Translations under genes and position numbers: made by a program
From: Candidatus Pelagibacter sp.
Lineage (GTDB): Bacteria > Pseudomonadota > Alphaproteobacteria > Pelagibacterales > Pelagibacteraceae
NCBI GenBank assembly: GCA_028221385.1
Contig: JAOIRP010000006.1
Location: 1 to 24,680, forward strand
Length of the DNA: 24,680 bases
Direction of reading: 5' to 3'
The notes under the pieces: model-generated
What the model saw: the letters and a program-made list of their open reading frames with translations, nothing else
Databases searched by the model: none
Told to the model about the DNA's origin: nothing
In this document: positions 9,236 through 18,161 of the stretch, one piece after another
Layout: every line of letters starts with the position of its first letter
Numbering within the stretch: position 1 is the first letter of the stretch

Positions 9236-10390
9236 TTAATTTAATAACTTTTTGTACTCTGAATAAGTAGAAAAACACATTTTTTCAACATTAAATTTTT
9301 TAATTATATTTTTTCTACCCTCATTACCCATTGATTTCAATGTAGATTCATCCAATTTCAAAATTTCTAGAATTTTGTTACTTAAAGATACTGGGTTTCC
9401 AGCCTCAAATAAAAAACCTGTTTTACCATTTTCTACTGTTTCGTTAGACCCACCAATATCACTCGCCAAAATTGGTTTTTTCATAGATTGAGCCTCAACT
9501 GCAATTCTTCCAAAGGACTCAGGTTCTATTGACGCTGACACAATTAAATCAGAAATTTTATATGCCACTGGCATATTTTTACAATGTTCAATAAATTTTA
9601 ACTGGTTTGTTAATCTATGCTGCTCAACCAATCTTATAATTTTTTTTTTATATACATTTCTTCCTTGGTCACTACCAAGAATTACTCCATAAAAAGAGTC
9701 ATACCCCAATTCCTTATTCACCAAACTAAGTGCTTCAATAAATGACTCTTGACCCTTCCATGATGTCAATCTACCCGGCAACAAAATTATCTTTTTACTC
9801 TTGTCTATCTGCCAATCTATTAATAGTTGCTTTTCTTGTGTTTCAGTGGTGGTGGATGGATCAAAATAGTCAACGTTAATACCTCTAAAAATAACTAATA
9901 ATTTTTTTTTAGCTCCTAGATACTTTGAGTAGTTTTTATTTATATGGGAAAAAATAAAATTTGATCCTGCTATAATTAAATTAGATCTAACCATAATTGA
10001 ATTATAAAATTTTTTTATACTATTGTTAAAGTTATATGTGCCATGAAAAGTTGTAACAAATTTTTTTCTTGTAATCTTTGTGGCAAGAAAACAGGACCAA
10101 GCTGGCGCTCGACTTCTTGCATGAACAATAGAAATGCCGTTAACTAAAATAATAAAAACTAAGGCAAAGGTATTAAAAATTATTATGAGAGGATTTTTGC
10201 TATGGACTGGAAGCCTAAACAGTTTTACTTTTTTTTTATCTATAAATTTTATTAAATCTCCTCCACTTGTTGCTATAAAGGAAGTGCAATTATTTTCATG
10301 TAGATAATGCGCGAGATCATAACAACCTGTTTCTGCACCTCCATAACCCAATTTGGGAATTACTTGCAAAACTTTTAATTCTGAAGACAT
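9236..10390 (-). CDS. GT4-family (GT-B fold) glycosyltransferase
   Basis: This 384-residue retaining glycosyltransferase has the GT-B fold, probably working on lipopolysaccharide core or another surface glycan at the inner face of the membrane. The N-terminal donor-loop motif GYGGAE spans 15-20. A hydrophobic stretch at about 68-84 may help membrane association. The C-terminal lobe has LLPGRLTSWKGQE (203-215) and the catalytic E-x7-E pair E291/E299 in EPESFGRIAVEAQ, followed by ASDIGGSNE and GKTGFLF. It is the first gene of the operon and abuts thrS with no gap, so it shares transcription with translation genes. It diverges from the alpha/beta hydrolase across 42 bases. The sugar donor and acceptor cannot be deduced. 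Confidence 0.88.
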   Translation of the reverse strand: MSSELKVLQVIPKLGYGGAETGCYDLAHYLHENNCTSFIATSGGDLIKFIDKKKVKLFRLPVHSKNPLIIIFNTFALVFIILVNGISIVHARSRAPAWSCFLATKITRKKFVTTFHGTYNFNNSIKKFYNSIMVRSNLIIAGSNFIFSHINKNYSKYLGAKKKLLVIFRGINVDYFDPSTTTETQEKQLLIDWQIDKSKKIILLPGRLTSWKGQESFIEALSLVNKELGYDSFYGVILGSDQGRNVYKKKIIRLVEQHRLTNQLKFIEHCKNMPVAYKISDLIVSASIEPESFGRIAVEAQSMKKPILASDIGGSNETVENGKTGFLFEAGNPVSLSNKILEILKLDESTLKSMGNEGRKNIIKKFNVEKMCFSTYSEYKKLLN

Positions 10391-10432
10391 CTGATAAACT
10401 TATATATTAAGAATTAATGGTAATAAACTGAT
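10391..10432. promoter_or_regulatory. Short divergent promoter region, GT4-thrS operon versus hydrolase
   Basis: Only 42 bases separate the two ATGs. A central AT box, TTATATATTAA at 10400-10410, offers TATA-type minus-10 candidates on both strands, and minus-35 elements would have to lie close to or inside the opposing gene. No Shine-Dalgarno is evident for either gene. That a promoter lies here is inferred from gene orientation; the box is seen, its use is not proven. Confidence 0.4.
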
Positions 10433-11188
10433 ATGAACAAATTTAAATACCTTAAAATCTCTAAATATAAGAAAATCAGATACATACATAATTATAAACA
10501 AAACAATCTTTATATTGTTTTCCTTCATGGGTTTATGTCAGATATTGAGGGTGAAAAACCTAAAACAATTTTACAGTATGCAAAAAAAAATAATCTGGGA
10601 TTTCTTGCTATTGAATACTCTGGTCATGGTAAATCTTCTGGAAAATTTACTGATGGAAATATTAGTAAATGGAGCAAAGATGTACAGATTTCAATAAAAA
10701 GGATAGTAAAAAAGAATAATTTTATTTTAGTTGGATCAAGCATGGGTTCTTGGCTATCAATTAATCAATTTAGTTTTTTTAAAAAACAAATTAAAGGATT
10801 TGTTGGAATAGGTTCAGCTCCAGAATTTCTAGAAAACCTAATGTGGAAAAAATTTACAAAAAAAATGAAAAATGAAACAGTTAAAAAAAATATCTATCAT
10901 TTAAAACATGGCAATTATGAGTACCCAATTACCTACCAATTAATAAAAGATGGTAGAAAAAATAAAGTATTAAAAAAAAAAATTCATTCAAAAATAAAAG
11001 TAACAATGATCCATGGTAGTAAAGATGAAGTTGTTCCCCAGAAATATTCAAAGGAAGTATTAAAAATTTTTACAGCTGCGAAAAAAAAATTTATTAAAAT
11101 TAATAATGGTGATCACAGTCTTTCAAATAAACAAGGTTTAAAAATAATAATTTTAGAGCTTAATAAAATTGTCTTTGATATAATTTAG
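10433..11188 (+). CDS. Alpha/beta-hydrolase (ABHD10/thioesterase-like)
   Basis: This 251-residue serine hydrolase has the alpha/beta fold. The oxyanion-hole HGF lies at 32-34, GHGKSSG follows near 64-70, and the nucleophile elbow GSSMGSW gives Ser103. The acid is Asp198 in HGSKDEVVP and the base His228 in NGDHSLS, so the triad is complete. The pattern is closest to the ABHD10/BEM46-like small esterases and acyl-protein thioesterases, but the substrate is unknown. No signal peptide is seen, so it is probably cytosolic. It is Lys/Asn rich, with A homopolymers up to 11 bases (10972-10982). It is the only plus-strand gene in the first 18 kb, diverges from GT4, and its last 12 codons overlap the end of the opposing SDR gene. 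Confidence 0.85.
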   Translation: MNKFKYLKISKYKKIRYIHNYKQNNLYIVFLHGFMSDIEGEKPKTILQYAKKNNLGFLAIEYSGHGKSSGKFTDGNISKWSKDVQISIKRIVKKNNFILVGSSMGSWLSINQFSFFKKQIKGFVGIGSAPEFLENLMWKKFTKKMKNETVKKNIYHLKHGNYEYPITYQLIKDGRKNKVLKKKIHSKIKVTMIHGSKDEVVPQKYSKEVLKIFTAAKKKFIKINNGDHSLSNKQGLKIIILELNKIVFDII

Positions 11189-12034
11189 TCCCTCAATATA
11201 AGTAGGAAATTTTAATTTATAATTAAAAAACTCTTTCATTTTTTTATTATTAACTTTTTTTGAGTCCTTATAAAAATTTTTTAGCATTGGGTTTTCCAAG
11301 TTTTCAATTTCAATTTTTTTTATATTTTTGATATTCAATAATTTTGCAGCATATAATATTATTTCTTCAGATGAAGAAGGTTTGTCATCTGAAATATTAT
11401 AGATTTCACCTTCTTTAAACTTGGTTAATGATTTGTATAATATATTTCCTATGTCATCTACGTGCACTCTTGAAAAAAAATGATTTTTTTTATTAACCAA
11501 TTTTGCAGTGCCTATCTGTAATCTATTTAAAATATTATTTTTATTTGAATAAATTCCCGATAATCTAAATATTTGGATCGGTAAATTGCACTTAATCTTC
11601 AAAGAAAGCCATGAGTTTTCAGCTTCCAGCCTGTCTATTCCATTTTGAGAGGTTGGTTTATTTTTGCTATTTTCATCGACCCATTCTCCATCATGATTTC
11701 CATAAACACTCGTAGCAGATAAATAAGTCACCCATTTTATATTTGAATTTTCCATAAATTTTGAAAACATTTTAACAACTATATCAGAGCCTTCTATTGG
11801 TGGTATAGAAATCAAGATATGATCAGATTTCTTCAAATTTGAAATTAAATCTTGATCATATTTTTCACCATTTAAAAAATAGTTTTGATAGTTAATTCCA
11901 TTAAAATTTTTTTTTGATGTTTCGTTTCTAGACGTTGTTGATAGATTTATATTATAATTTTCTAAATCAATTTTAGTCAAAAAACTTTTGGCTACCTGTC
12001 CAAAGCCAAAACAGAAAATATTAATGTTTTTCAC
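11153..12034 (-). CDS. Atypical NAD(P)-binding SDR protein (YeeZ-like)
   Basis: This 293-residue protein has a Rossmann fold related to NAD-dependent epimerases and to E. coli YeeZ. The N-terminal glycine motif is GFGQVA (10-15), followed by HILISIPP (72-79), the strand YLSATSVYG (104-112), FRLSGIYS (157-163) and HVDDIG (191-196). The Tyr-x3-Lys catalytic pair of classical SDRs is missing, since the matching place reads NGIDRLEAE. It may bind a nucleotide without classical dehydrogenase chemistry, as in other atypical SDRs. The start is GTG at 12034, one base after the gltB TAG, so it is the last gene of the gltD-gltB operon. Its 3' end overlaps the hydrolase by 36 bases. Any link to glutamate synthesis is inferred from position only. 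Confidence 0.8.
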   Translation of the reverse strand: MKNINIFCFGFGQVAKSFLTKIDLENYNINLSTTSRNETSKKNFNGINYQNYFLNGEKYDQDLISNLKKSDHILISIPPIEGSDIVVKMFSKFMENSNIKWVTYLSATSVYGNHDGEWVDENSKNKPTSQNGIDRLEAENSWLSLKIKCNLPIQIFRLSGIYSNKNNILNRLQIGTAKLVNKKNHFFSRVHVDDIGNILYKSLTKFKEGEIYNISDDKPSSSEEIILYAAKLLNIKNIKKIEIENLENPMLKNFYKDSKKVNNKKMKEFFNYKLKFPTYIEGLNYIKDNFIKL

Positions 12035-12035
12035 T

Positions 12036-15000
12036 CTAACTTACTTCTTTTATAACTGGTTTTAAACTAATCGGATTGGATAGCTTATCAAGCATCTCTT
12101 TTGGGCACACCTGTATAAAGTTTTCAATTTCATTATCAAAATTATCGGTTATTTTTTTTGATAAATTAGAATTTGTCTCTAAATTATGTTCTATTAATAA
12201 TTTTTTTAAGTAATCTATCCAATAATTTGTTTCTGGTGATTGCCATATGATAGTTTCTGGATTTGCTTTTTTTTCAAATTCTTTATTTGGATCGTAGATA
12301 AATGCCATTCCTCCAGTCATACCGGCTCCAAAATTGTCCCCTACCTCACCAAGTACTACAACAGTACCTCCTGTCATATACTCACAAGCATTTGAGTCAC
12401 ACCCTTCAATTACAGCTATAGCTCCAGAATTTCTTACTCCAAATCTTTCTCCTGCTTGTCCTGCTGCAAAAAGTTTTCCTGATGTAGCACCATATAATAC
12501 AGTATTCCCGATAATTGTATTTTCATTTGAGATTAAATTACTTTCATCCGATAACTTAATTGAGATTGTTGCTCCTGACAGACCTTTTCCAACATAATCG
12601 TTTGCATCCCCTTGAAGAATTAGCTTTAATCCTTTTATCGCAAAAGCACCAAAAGATTGACCAGCTGAACCCTTAAATCTGAGCGATAAAAAATCTGGTT
12701 GGAGTTTATCGTTTCCATACTTTTTATACAAATAGTGAGATATTCTTGTTCCAACAGTTCTATGTGTATTTTTAATTTCAAATTCTTTATTGATTGTTTT
12801 ATTTTTTTCTAACTTGTCCTCTATCTCTGGTATGATTTCTTGATCTAAAGTATCTGGTACAAAATTTATTTCTTGTTTTTCACAATATCTTAAATTTTCT
12901 CCAGGATCGGCTTGAACAAATAATGGATTTAAATCTAAATCATCTAAATTTGATGAAGCTTTACTAACCTGTCTTAATAAATCTGTTCTGCCAATTATTT
13001 CATTTAAAGATTTAAAGCCTAATTGTGATAAAATTTCTCTTACTTCTTGAGCAATAAAACTAAATAAGTTTACTACTTTTTCAGGGGTACCAGAAAATTT
13101 TTTTCTTAATTCATCGTCTTGAGTACATACTCCAACTGGGCATGTATTAGAGTGGCATTGTCTAACCATTATACAACCCATTGCTACAAGCGCAGTTGTT
13201 GCAACACCATATTCTTCAGCTCCCATCATTGCTGCGATAACTACATCTCTACCAGTTTTAATTCCACCATCAGTTCTAAGTGTTACCTTGTGTCTTAAGT
13301 TATTAAGGGTTAAAACCTGGTTAGCTTCTGTTAGACCCATTTCCCAAGGAATGCCAACATATTTAACACTAGTTTGAGGAGTTGCCCCTGTTCCACCATT
13401 GTGGCCAGATATTAAAATTATATCTGCTTTTGCTTTTGCTACTCCGGCAGCAATAGTGCCGATACCTGATGAAGCAACTAATTTTACTCCCACTCTTGCT
13501 TCTGGATTTACTTGCTTAAGATCATAAATTAATTGTGCTAAATCTTCAATAGAATATATATCATGGTGAGGTGGGGGAGATATTAATGTTACCCCAGGTG
13601 TTGAATGTCTCAGTCTTGCAATTTCATTTGTAACTTTAAATCCTGGTAATTGTCCACCTTCTCCAGGTTTAGCTCCTTGCGCTATCTTTATTTCAATTTC
13701 ATTACAGTTATTTAAATAATTAATAGTTACACCAAATCTTGCAGATGCAATTTGTTTTACTCTAGAATTTGCACTATCTCCATTACTCATTTTGGTAAAT
13801 CTTTTTTCATCTTCTCCACCCTCTCCACTACAAGAAGCTCCTTTAATTCTATTCATTCCTATTGCTAATGTTTCATGTGCCTCTTTTGATAAAGCACCGT
13901 GTGACATGCTTCCGCTTCCGAATCTTTTTAAAATATTTTCAATTGGTTCCACTTCAGAAATATTTATAGATGGGTTTAAATTTCTTTCTCTAAAACCAAT
14001 AAGGTCTCTCAGATGTATTGGTGGAAGATTATAAATTCCATCAACATATTTTTTATATCCTTCAAAAGAATTAGATCCAACAGAGTTTTGTAATAAATGC
14101 ATTAGTTTACCCTGATATTGGTGTGTCTCACCATTTTTTCTATATCTATATAACCCTCCAATAGGTAAAACAGAGTTATTTTCTTCAAATGCTTGACTGT
14201 GTATTATTCTTAATTTTTTTTCAATTCCATTAAGTCCTATTCCAGAAATCTTTGATATAACTCCAGGAAAATATTCTGAAGCTATAGTTCTACTCAGCCC
14301 TACTGTTTCAAAATTACACCCACCTCTATATGAGCTTAAAACTGATATTCCCATTTTAGACATTATCTTCAACAATCCATAATTAACTGATTGAATAAAT
14401 CTTTCTATGCATTCATCATAACCAAATTTACCAAATAATTTTTTTTCAAATCTTTGGTAAAGACTATCTAGTGCTAAATAAGGGTTTACAGTTGTAGCTC
14501 CAACGCCGATTAAGGTTGCAAATGAATGCGTATCAAGAGCCTCGGCCGTTTGAACATTTATAGATGCATAGCCTCTTAATTTATTTTTAATTAAATGGGT
14601 ATTAATTGCACCAACGCTTAAAAGCATTGGTACAGCTAATCTTTCCTCTGAAACATTTTTATCACTCAGAATAATTTGCGTAATACCTTGTCTTACTGAA
14701 ATTTCAGACTCGTTTTGAATTCTTTCAATTGTTTTTTCTAGATTTTGATCTTTTTTAAATGTGCAATCTATAGTAATTGAATTTTTACCAAAAAAATTAA
14801 TAAATTTTTCTAGCTGAGAGTTAGATAAAATAGGGCTATTTAAAACATATATATTTTCTTTAGTTAAATTATTAAAATCTAAAATATTTCCAAGGTTTCC
14901 AAATCTTGTTTTTAAGCTCATTACTTTATTTTCTCTTAAAGAATCTATAGGTGGATTGGTTACTTGGCTAAAATTTTGTCTAAAAAAATGATATAGTGGT

Positions 15001-16541
15001 CTATATTTATCAGACAGTACTGCAAGTGGTGTATCATCGCCCATAGAACCAATTGCTTCTTTTGCGTCTTCAGCCATTGGGTGTAATATAAGCTCTAAGT
15101 CTTCGAGACTATATCCAAATGAATGTTGTCTTTTTCTAAGTTCTTCAGCTAAAAAAATAGGTTTTTCATTTTTGATTGTAAGCTTTTTATCTAAGTCAAC
15201 AATTTGATTGTTAAAATGTTTGTACTCTTTGGCTATGAAGTCTTTGATCTGACTATTGGTAAAAACCTTACCTTTTTCTATTCTCACACCAATTATTTCT
15301 CCTGGTCCTAATCTTCCTTTGGATATAATTCTTTTTTCATCTAATTCTATCATGCCCGTTTCTGATCCTGCACAAAGAATTTTATCTTTAGTAATAGTGT
15401 ATCTCATTGGACGTAATCCATTTCTATCTGTTGCTGCTATAACCCATTCATTGTCTGTTGCTGCAATCGCTGCTGGACCATCCCATGGCTCCATTGTGCT
15501 ATTTAAGAAATTGAATAACTGTTGGTGATCCTTAGAAAGAGTTTTGCTTTTTTTTGACCAAGCATCGGGAATTAACATTAATTTAGCGAGTGGAGCTGGT
15601 TGACCAGAAATGTTTAATAGCTCAAATACGTTATCTAAAGCTGCAGAGTCTGATGCACCAGGTTGTATAACTGGTTTTAAGTTTTCCATATCATTAAATA
15701 ATGGACTTTCCATTTCTTGTTCATGGACCTTCATCCAATTGACATTTCCTTTAAAAGTATTTATTTCCCCGTTATGAGCAACTGCTCTAAAAGGCTGAGC
15801 AAGATCCCAACTAGGTGCTGTATTTGTAGAAAATCTTTGATGAAATATTACAAAACGTGAAATAAATTTTTCATCTTTAAGATCTACATAAAAATCAGCA
15901 ATTGACTCAGCTAAAAACATTCCCTTATAAATTATTGATTTAGAACTAAGAGAAGAAATATAAAGTCCTTCTATTTGATTTTTTATAGCTTTGTTTTCAA
16001 TTTTCCTTCTTGTTTCATAAAGTTTTCTTTCTAACTCTTTTCCAGTGAAATTTTTTTCGTTATATTTAAATAACACCTGGGTAATTTCCGGTCTTGTAAG
16101 GTTAGCTTTTTCTCCTAAAACTTTTGGATTAACTGGGACTTGTCTCCACCCATAAATAGAAAAATTACTTTTTGTTAGTTCACTTTCTACTAGTGTCCTA
16201 GAGTTTTCTTGTGCCTCATAATTATTTCTTGGCATAAAAATCATACCAACGCAAATTTCTGAACCATCGTGCTTGTGGCCTGTAATTTCTATTTTTTCAG
16301 CAAAAAAATCGTATGGAATTTCCAAATGAATTCCAGCTCCATCTCCTGTTTTTCCGTCAGCATCAACAGCACCTCTATGAAAAACTGCTTTTAGAGCACT
16401 AATTCCGTATTCAACTACTCTCCTAGATTTTTTGCCTTCAGTAGAAGCAATCAATCCCACTCCACAAGCATCATGCTCCATACTTTTTGAATAAACATTA
16501 CCATCTTCTAAAATTTTACGATTTTTTAAATAGTTATTCAT
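12036..16541 (-). CDS. gltB: Glutamate synthase large (alpha) subunit
   Basis: This 1501-residue protein is the large subunit of NADPH glutamate synthase (GOGAT). It takes the amide nitrogen of glutamine to 2-oxoglutarate, giving two glutamates. An N-terminal Ntn amidotransferase domain begins at Cys26 (HDACGVGLIA) after a short leader that is normally cleaved. A central domain and the FMN-binding TIM barrel follow (GEGGEDEKRF, KPGEGGQLPG, SGHNGGTGATP). Then comes the 3Fe-4S motif CIMVRQCHSNTCPVGVC with C-x5-C-x4-C spacing, and a C-terminal Gly-rich beta-helix domain (GNTVLYGATSGKLFAAG, GGTVVVLG). Length fits the bacterial alpha subunit. The ATG shares one base with the gltD stop (TAATG). No frame break was seen. 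Confidence 0.98.
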   Translation of the reverse strand: MNNYLKNRKILEDGNVYSKSMEHDACGVGLIASTEGKKSRRVVEYGISALKAVFHRGAVDADGKTGDGAGIHLEIPYDFFAEKIEITGHKHDGSEICVGMIFMPRNNYEAQENSRTLVESELTKSNFSIYGWRQVPVNPKVLGEKANLTRPEITQVLFKYNEKNFTGKELERKLYETRRKIENKAIKNQIEGLYISSLSSKSIIYKGMFLAESIADFYVDLKDEKFISRFVIFHQRFSTNTAPSWDLAQPFRAVAHNGEINTFKGNVNWMKVHEQEMESPLFNDMENLKPVIQPGASDSAALDNVFELLNISGQPAPLAKLMLIPDAWSKKSKTLSKDHQQLFNFLNSTMEPWDGPAAIAATDNEWVIAATDRNGLRPMRYTITKDKILCAGSETGMIELDEKRIISKGRLGPGEIIGVRIEKGKVFTNSQIKDFIAKEYKHFNNQIVDLDKKLTIKNEKPIFLAEELRKRQHSFGYSLEDLELILHPMAEDAKEAIGSMGDDTPLAVLSDKYRPLYHFFRQNFSQVTNPPIDSLRENKVMSLKTRFGNLGNILDFNNLTKENIYVLNSPILSNSQLEKFINFFGKNSITIDCTFKKDQNLEKTIERIQNESEISVRQGITQIILSDKNVSEERLAVPMLLSVGAINTHLIKNKLRGYASINVQTAEALDTHSFATLIGVGATTVNPYLALDSLYQRFEKKLFGKFGYDECIERFIQSVNYGLLKIMSKMGISVLSSYRGGCNFETVGLSRTIASEYFPGVISKISGIGLNGIEKKLRIIHSQAFEENNSVLPIGGLYRYRKNGETHQYQGKLMHLLQNSVGSNSFEGYKKYVDGIYNLPPIHLRDLIGFRERNLNPSINISEVEPIENILKRFGSGSMSHGALSKEAHETLAIGMNRIKGASCSGEGGEDEKRFTKMSNGDSANSRVKQIASARFGVTINYLNNCNEIEIKIAQGAKPGEGGQLPGFKVTNEIARLRHSTPGVTLISPPPHHDIYSIEDLAQLIYDLKQVNPEARVGVKLVASSGIGTIAAGVAKAKADIILISGHNGGTGATPQTSVKYVGIPWEMGLTEANQVLTLNNLRHKVTLRTDGGIKTGRDVVIAAMMGAEEYGVATTALVAMGCIMVRQCHSNTCPVGVCTQDDELRKKFSGTPEKVVNLFSFIAQEVREILSQLGFKSLNEIIGRTDLLRQVSKASSNLDDLDLNPLFVQADPGENLRYCEKQEINFVPDTLDQEIIPEIEDKLEKNKTINKEFEIKNTHRTVGTRISHYLYKKYGNDKLQPDFLSLRFKGSAGQSFGAFAIKGLKLILQGDANDYVGKGLSGATISIKLSDESNLISNENTIIGNTVLYGATSGKLFAAGQAGERFGVRNSGAIAVIEGCDSNACEYMTGGTVVVLGEVGDNFGAGMTGGMAFIYDPNKEFEKKANPETIIWQSPETNYWIDYLKKLLIEHNLETNSNLSKKITDNFDNEIENFIQVCPKEMLDKLSNPISLKPVIKEVS

Positions 16542-17980
16542 TACGCAACTTTTGTTGATTTAAATTCTTTGTTTTCTAAAAAAGTCCTTATTGACTCAGC
16601 AACATCCCTTCCATCTCTAATAGCCCAAACTACTAACGAAGCACCTCTAACTATATCACCTGCTGCAAATACACCTTTCAGATTACTTTCCATGGTATCA
16701 AAATCTACTTTTAAAGTTCCCCACTTAGTTACTTGTAAATCATTTGAATTAAATAATTTTGGTAAATTTTCTGGATCAAATCCTAATGATTTTATTACTA
16801 AGTCTGCTTGAATATTAAATTCAGAATTAGCTTTTATTTCAGGTTTTCTTCGTCCAGTTTCATCTGGTTCACCAAGATTAATTTTATCAACTACCAAACT
16901 TTCAACCTTATTTTTACCAATAAATTCTTTTGGACTAGATAACCAAACAAATTCTACACCTTCTTCTTCCGCATTTTTAACTTCACGGGCTGAACCTGGC
17001 ATATTTTCTTTGTCTCTTCTATACAAACATTTTACAGATTTAGCATTTTGTCTTATAGAGGTTCTGACACAATCCATTGCTGTGTCACCGCCACCAATTA
17101 CAACAACATTTTTACCCTCTGCATTCAGAGTACCGTTGTCAAATAATTTTACTTTATCCCCTAATCCTTTTTTATTAGAAGCAGTTAAAAACTCCATAGC
17201 TGGAAAAATATTTGCCAAGTCCTTACCAGGTAAATCTATTTCTCTAGCTTTATAAACTCCAGTGGCTATTAAAATTGCATCATGTTTTTCTCTTAACTGT
17301 TCTAAACTGGCGTCTTTACCAACCTCGAAATTTTGGATTATTTTAATACCACTTTTTTCTAATATTTCTGTTCTTCTCTCTACTACATATTTTTCTAACT
17401 TAAAATTTGGAATTCCATATATTAATAATCCACCAGCCCTATCATATCTATCATATATTGTAATTTGATAACCTAATTTTCGCAATTGTTCAGCTGCAGC
17501 TAATCCAGCTGGACCAGCTCCTATGATTCCTACACTTTGTTTTTTTTCATTTTTAACTTTAATTGGTTTTACCCATCCCTCTTTCCAAGCTGTGTCAGTA
17601 ATATATTTTTCAACAGATCCTATTGTAACTGTTCCATGTCCAGATTGCTCAATTACACAATTTCCTTCACACAGTCTATCCTGTGGACAAATCCTCCCAC
17701 ACACTTCAGGCATGTTATTTGTACTTTGTGCAAGCTCGTAAGCTTCTTTAAGTCTTCCCTCTGCTGTTAGTTTTAACCAATCTGGTATATTGTTACTTAA
17801 TGGGCAATGAACTTGACAAAATGGAACTCCACATTGTGAACATCTGCTAGCTTGCTCACCAGCTTTTTCTTGAATAAACTCATTGTAAATTTCATTAAAG
17901 TCATCTTTTCTATCAGCGACTTCTCTTTTAGGGGGATTTTGTTGACCTATTTTTACAAATTTTAACATTTTTTTATTCAT
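16541..17980 (-). CDS. gltD: Glutamate synthase small (beta) subunit
   Basis: This 479-residue beta subunit of glutamate synthase passes electrons from NADPH through FAD and 4Fe-4S clusters to GltB. The N-terminal iron-sulfur domain has Cys47, 50, 55, 59 (CSQCGVPFCQVHC) and Cys94, 98, 104, 108 (CGRICPQDRLCEGNC). The FAD site is GAGPAG at 154-159, and the NADPH site is GGGDTAMD at 296-303. A late AAGD motif near the C-terminus also contacts FAD. The first ATG (17980) is preferred because an AAAAGA stretch lies at a suitable distance; the second Met (codon 5) is an alternative. The order small-then-large is the reverse of E. coli gltBD. It heads the operon and diverges from uppP across 181 bases. 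Confidence 0.97.
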   Translation of the reverse strand: MNKKMLKFVKIGQQNPPKREVADRKDDFNEIYNEFIQEKAGEQASRCSQCGVPFCQVHCPLSNNIPDWLKLTAEGRLKEAYELAQSTNNMPEVCGRICPQDRLCEGNCVIEQSGHGTVTIGSVEKYITDTAWKEGWVKPIKVKNEKKQSVGIIGAGPAGLAAAEQLRKLGYQITIYDRYDRAGGLLIYGIPNFKLEKYVVERRTEILEKSGIKIIQNFEVGKDASLEQLREKHDAILIATGVYKAREIDLPGKDLANIFPAMEFLTASNKKGLGDKVKLFDNGTLNAEGKNVVVIGGGDTAMDCVRTSIRQNAKSVKCLYRRDKENMPGSAREVKNAEEEGVEFVWLSSPKEFIGKNKVESLVVDKINLGEPDETGRRKPEIKANSEFNIQADLVIKSLGFDPENLPKLFNSNDLQVTKWGTLKVDFDTMESNLKGVFAAGDIVRGASLVVWAIRDGRDVAESIRTFLENKEFKSTKVA

Positions 17981-18161
17981 TTTTTTTCTTTTAAAAGTAA
18001 AGATATATCAGCCTTTTAAATATAAAAAGATAAACTAAGACAGTTATTATGACCTTTATTTTCAAATAAATAAGTACTATCAACGTTTTTTAATTTTTTG
18101 CATAACTACTATGTTGTCACAGAATTGTTTTATTTAATCTCTAATTAAGTTACGAAAGAAA
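17981..18161. promoter_or_regulatory. Divergent control region between gltD and uppP
   Basis: This 181-base AT-rich gap must hold the promoters of the gltDB operon (minus) and uppP (plus). For uppP a TTGTCA (18114-18119) and TAATCT (18135-18140) pair is visible but with a short 15-base spacer. For gltD a TTGATA minus-35-like hexamer lies at 18078-18083 (minus strand), with no good minus-10 at 16-18 bases. A TTTATT/AATAAA inverted repeat lies near 18056-18071. I recognise no riboswitch, sigma-54 (GG-N10-GC type) site or reading frame here. The individual promoter elements are weak. Confidence 0.4.

Noticed and set aside
10515..10697. A 60-codon plus-strand frame inside the hydrolase gene
   Set aside because: It is an alternative frame of a gene with a complete Ser-Asp-His triad and has no motif of its own.
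15256..15528. Open frames of 60-94 codons on the plus strand opposite gltB, lepA, pheT, gltD and aceE
   Set aside because: They lie wholly inside strongly conserved minus-strand genes, show no recognisable motifs and have the composition of antisense shadows.
17981..18161. Riboswitch or sigma-54 promoter upstream of gltD
   Set aside because: No structured G/C-containing stems or GG-N10-GC spaced sites were found; the only inverted repeat is short and A/T only.
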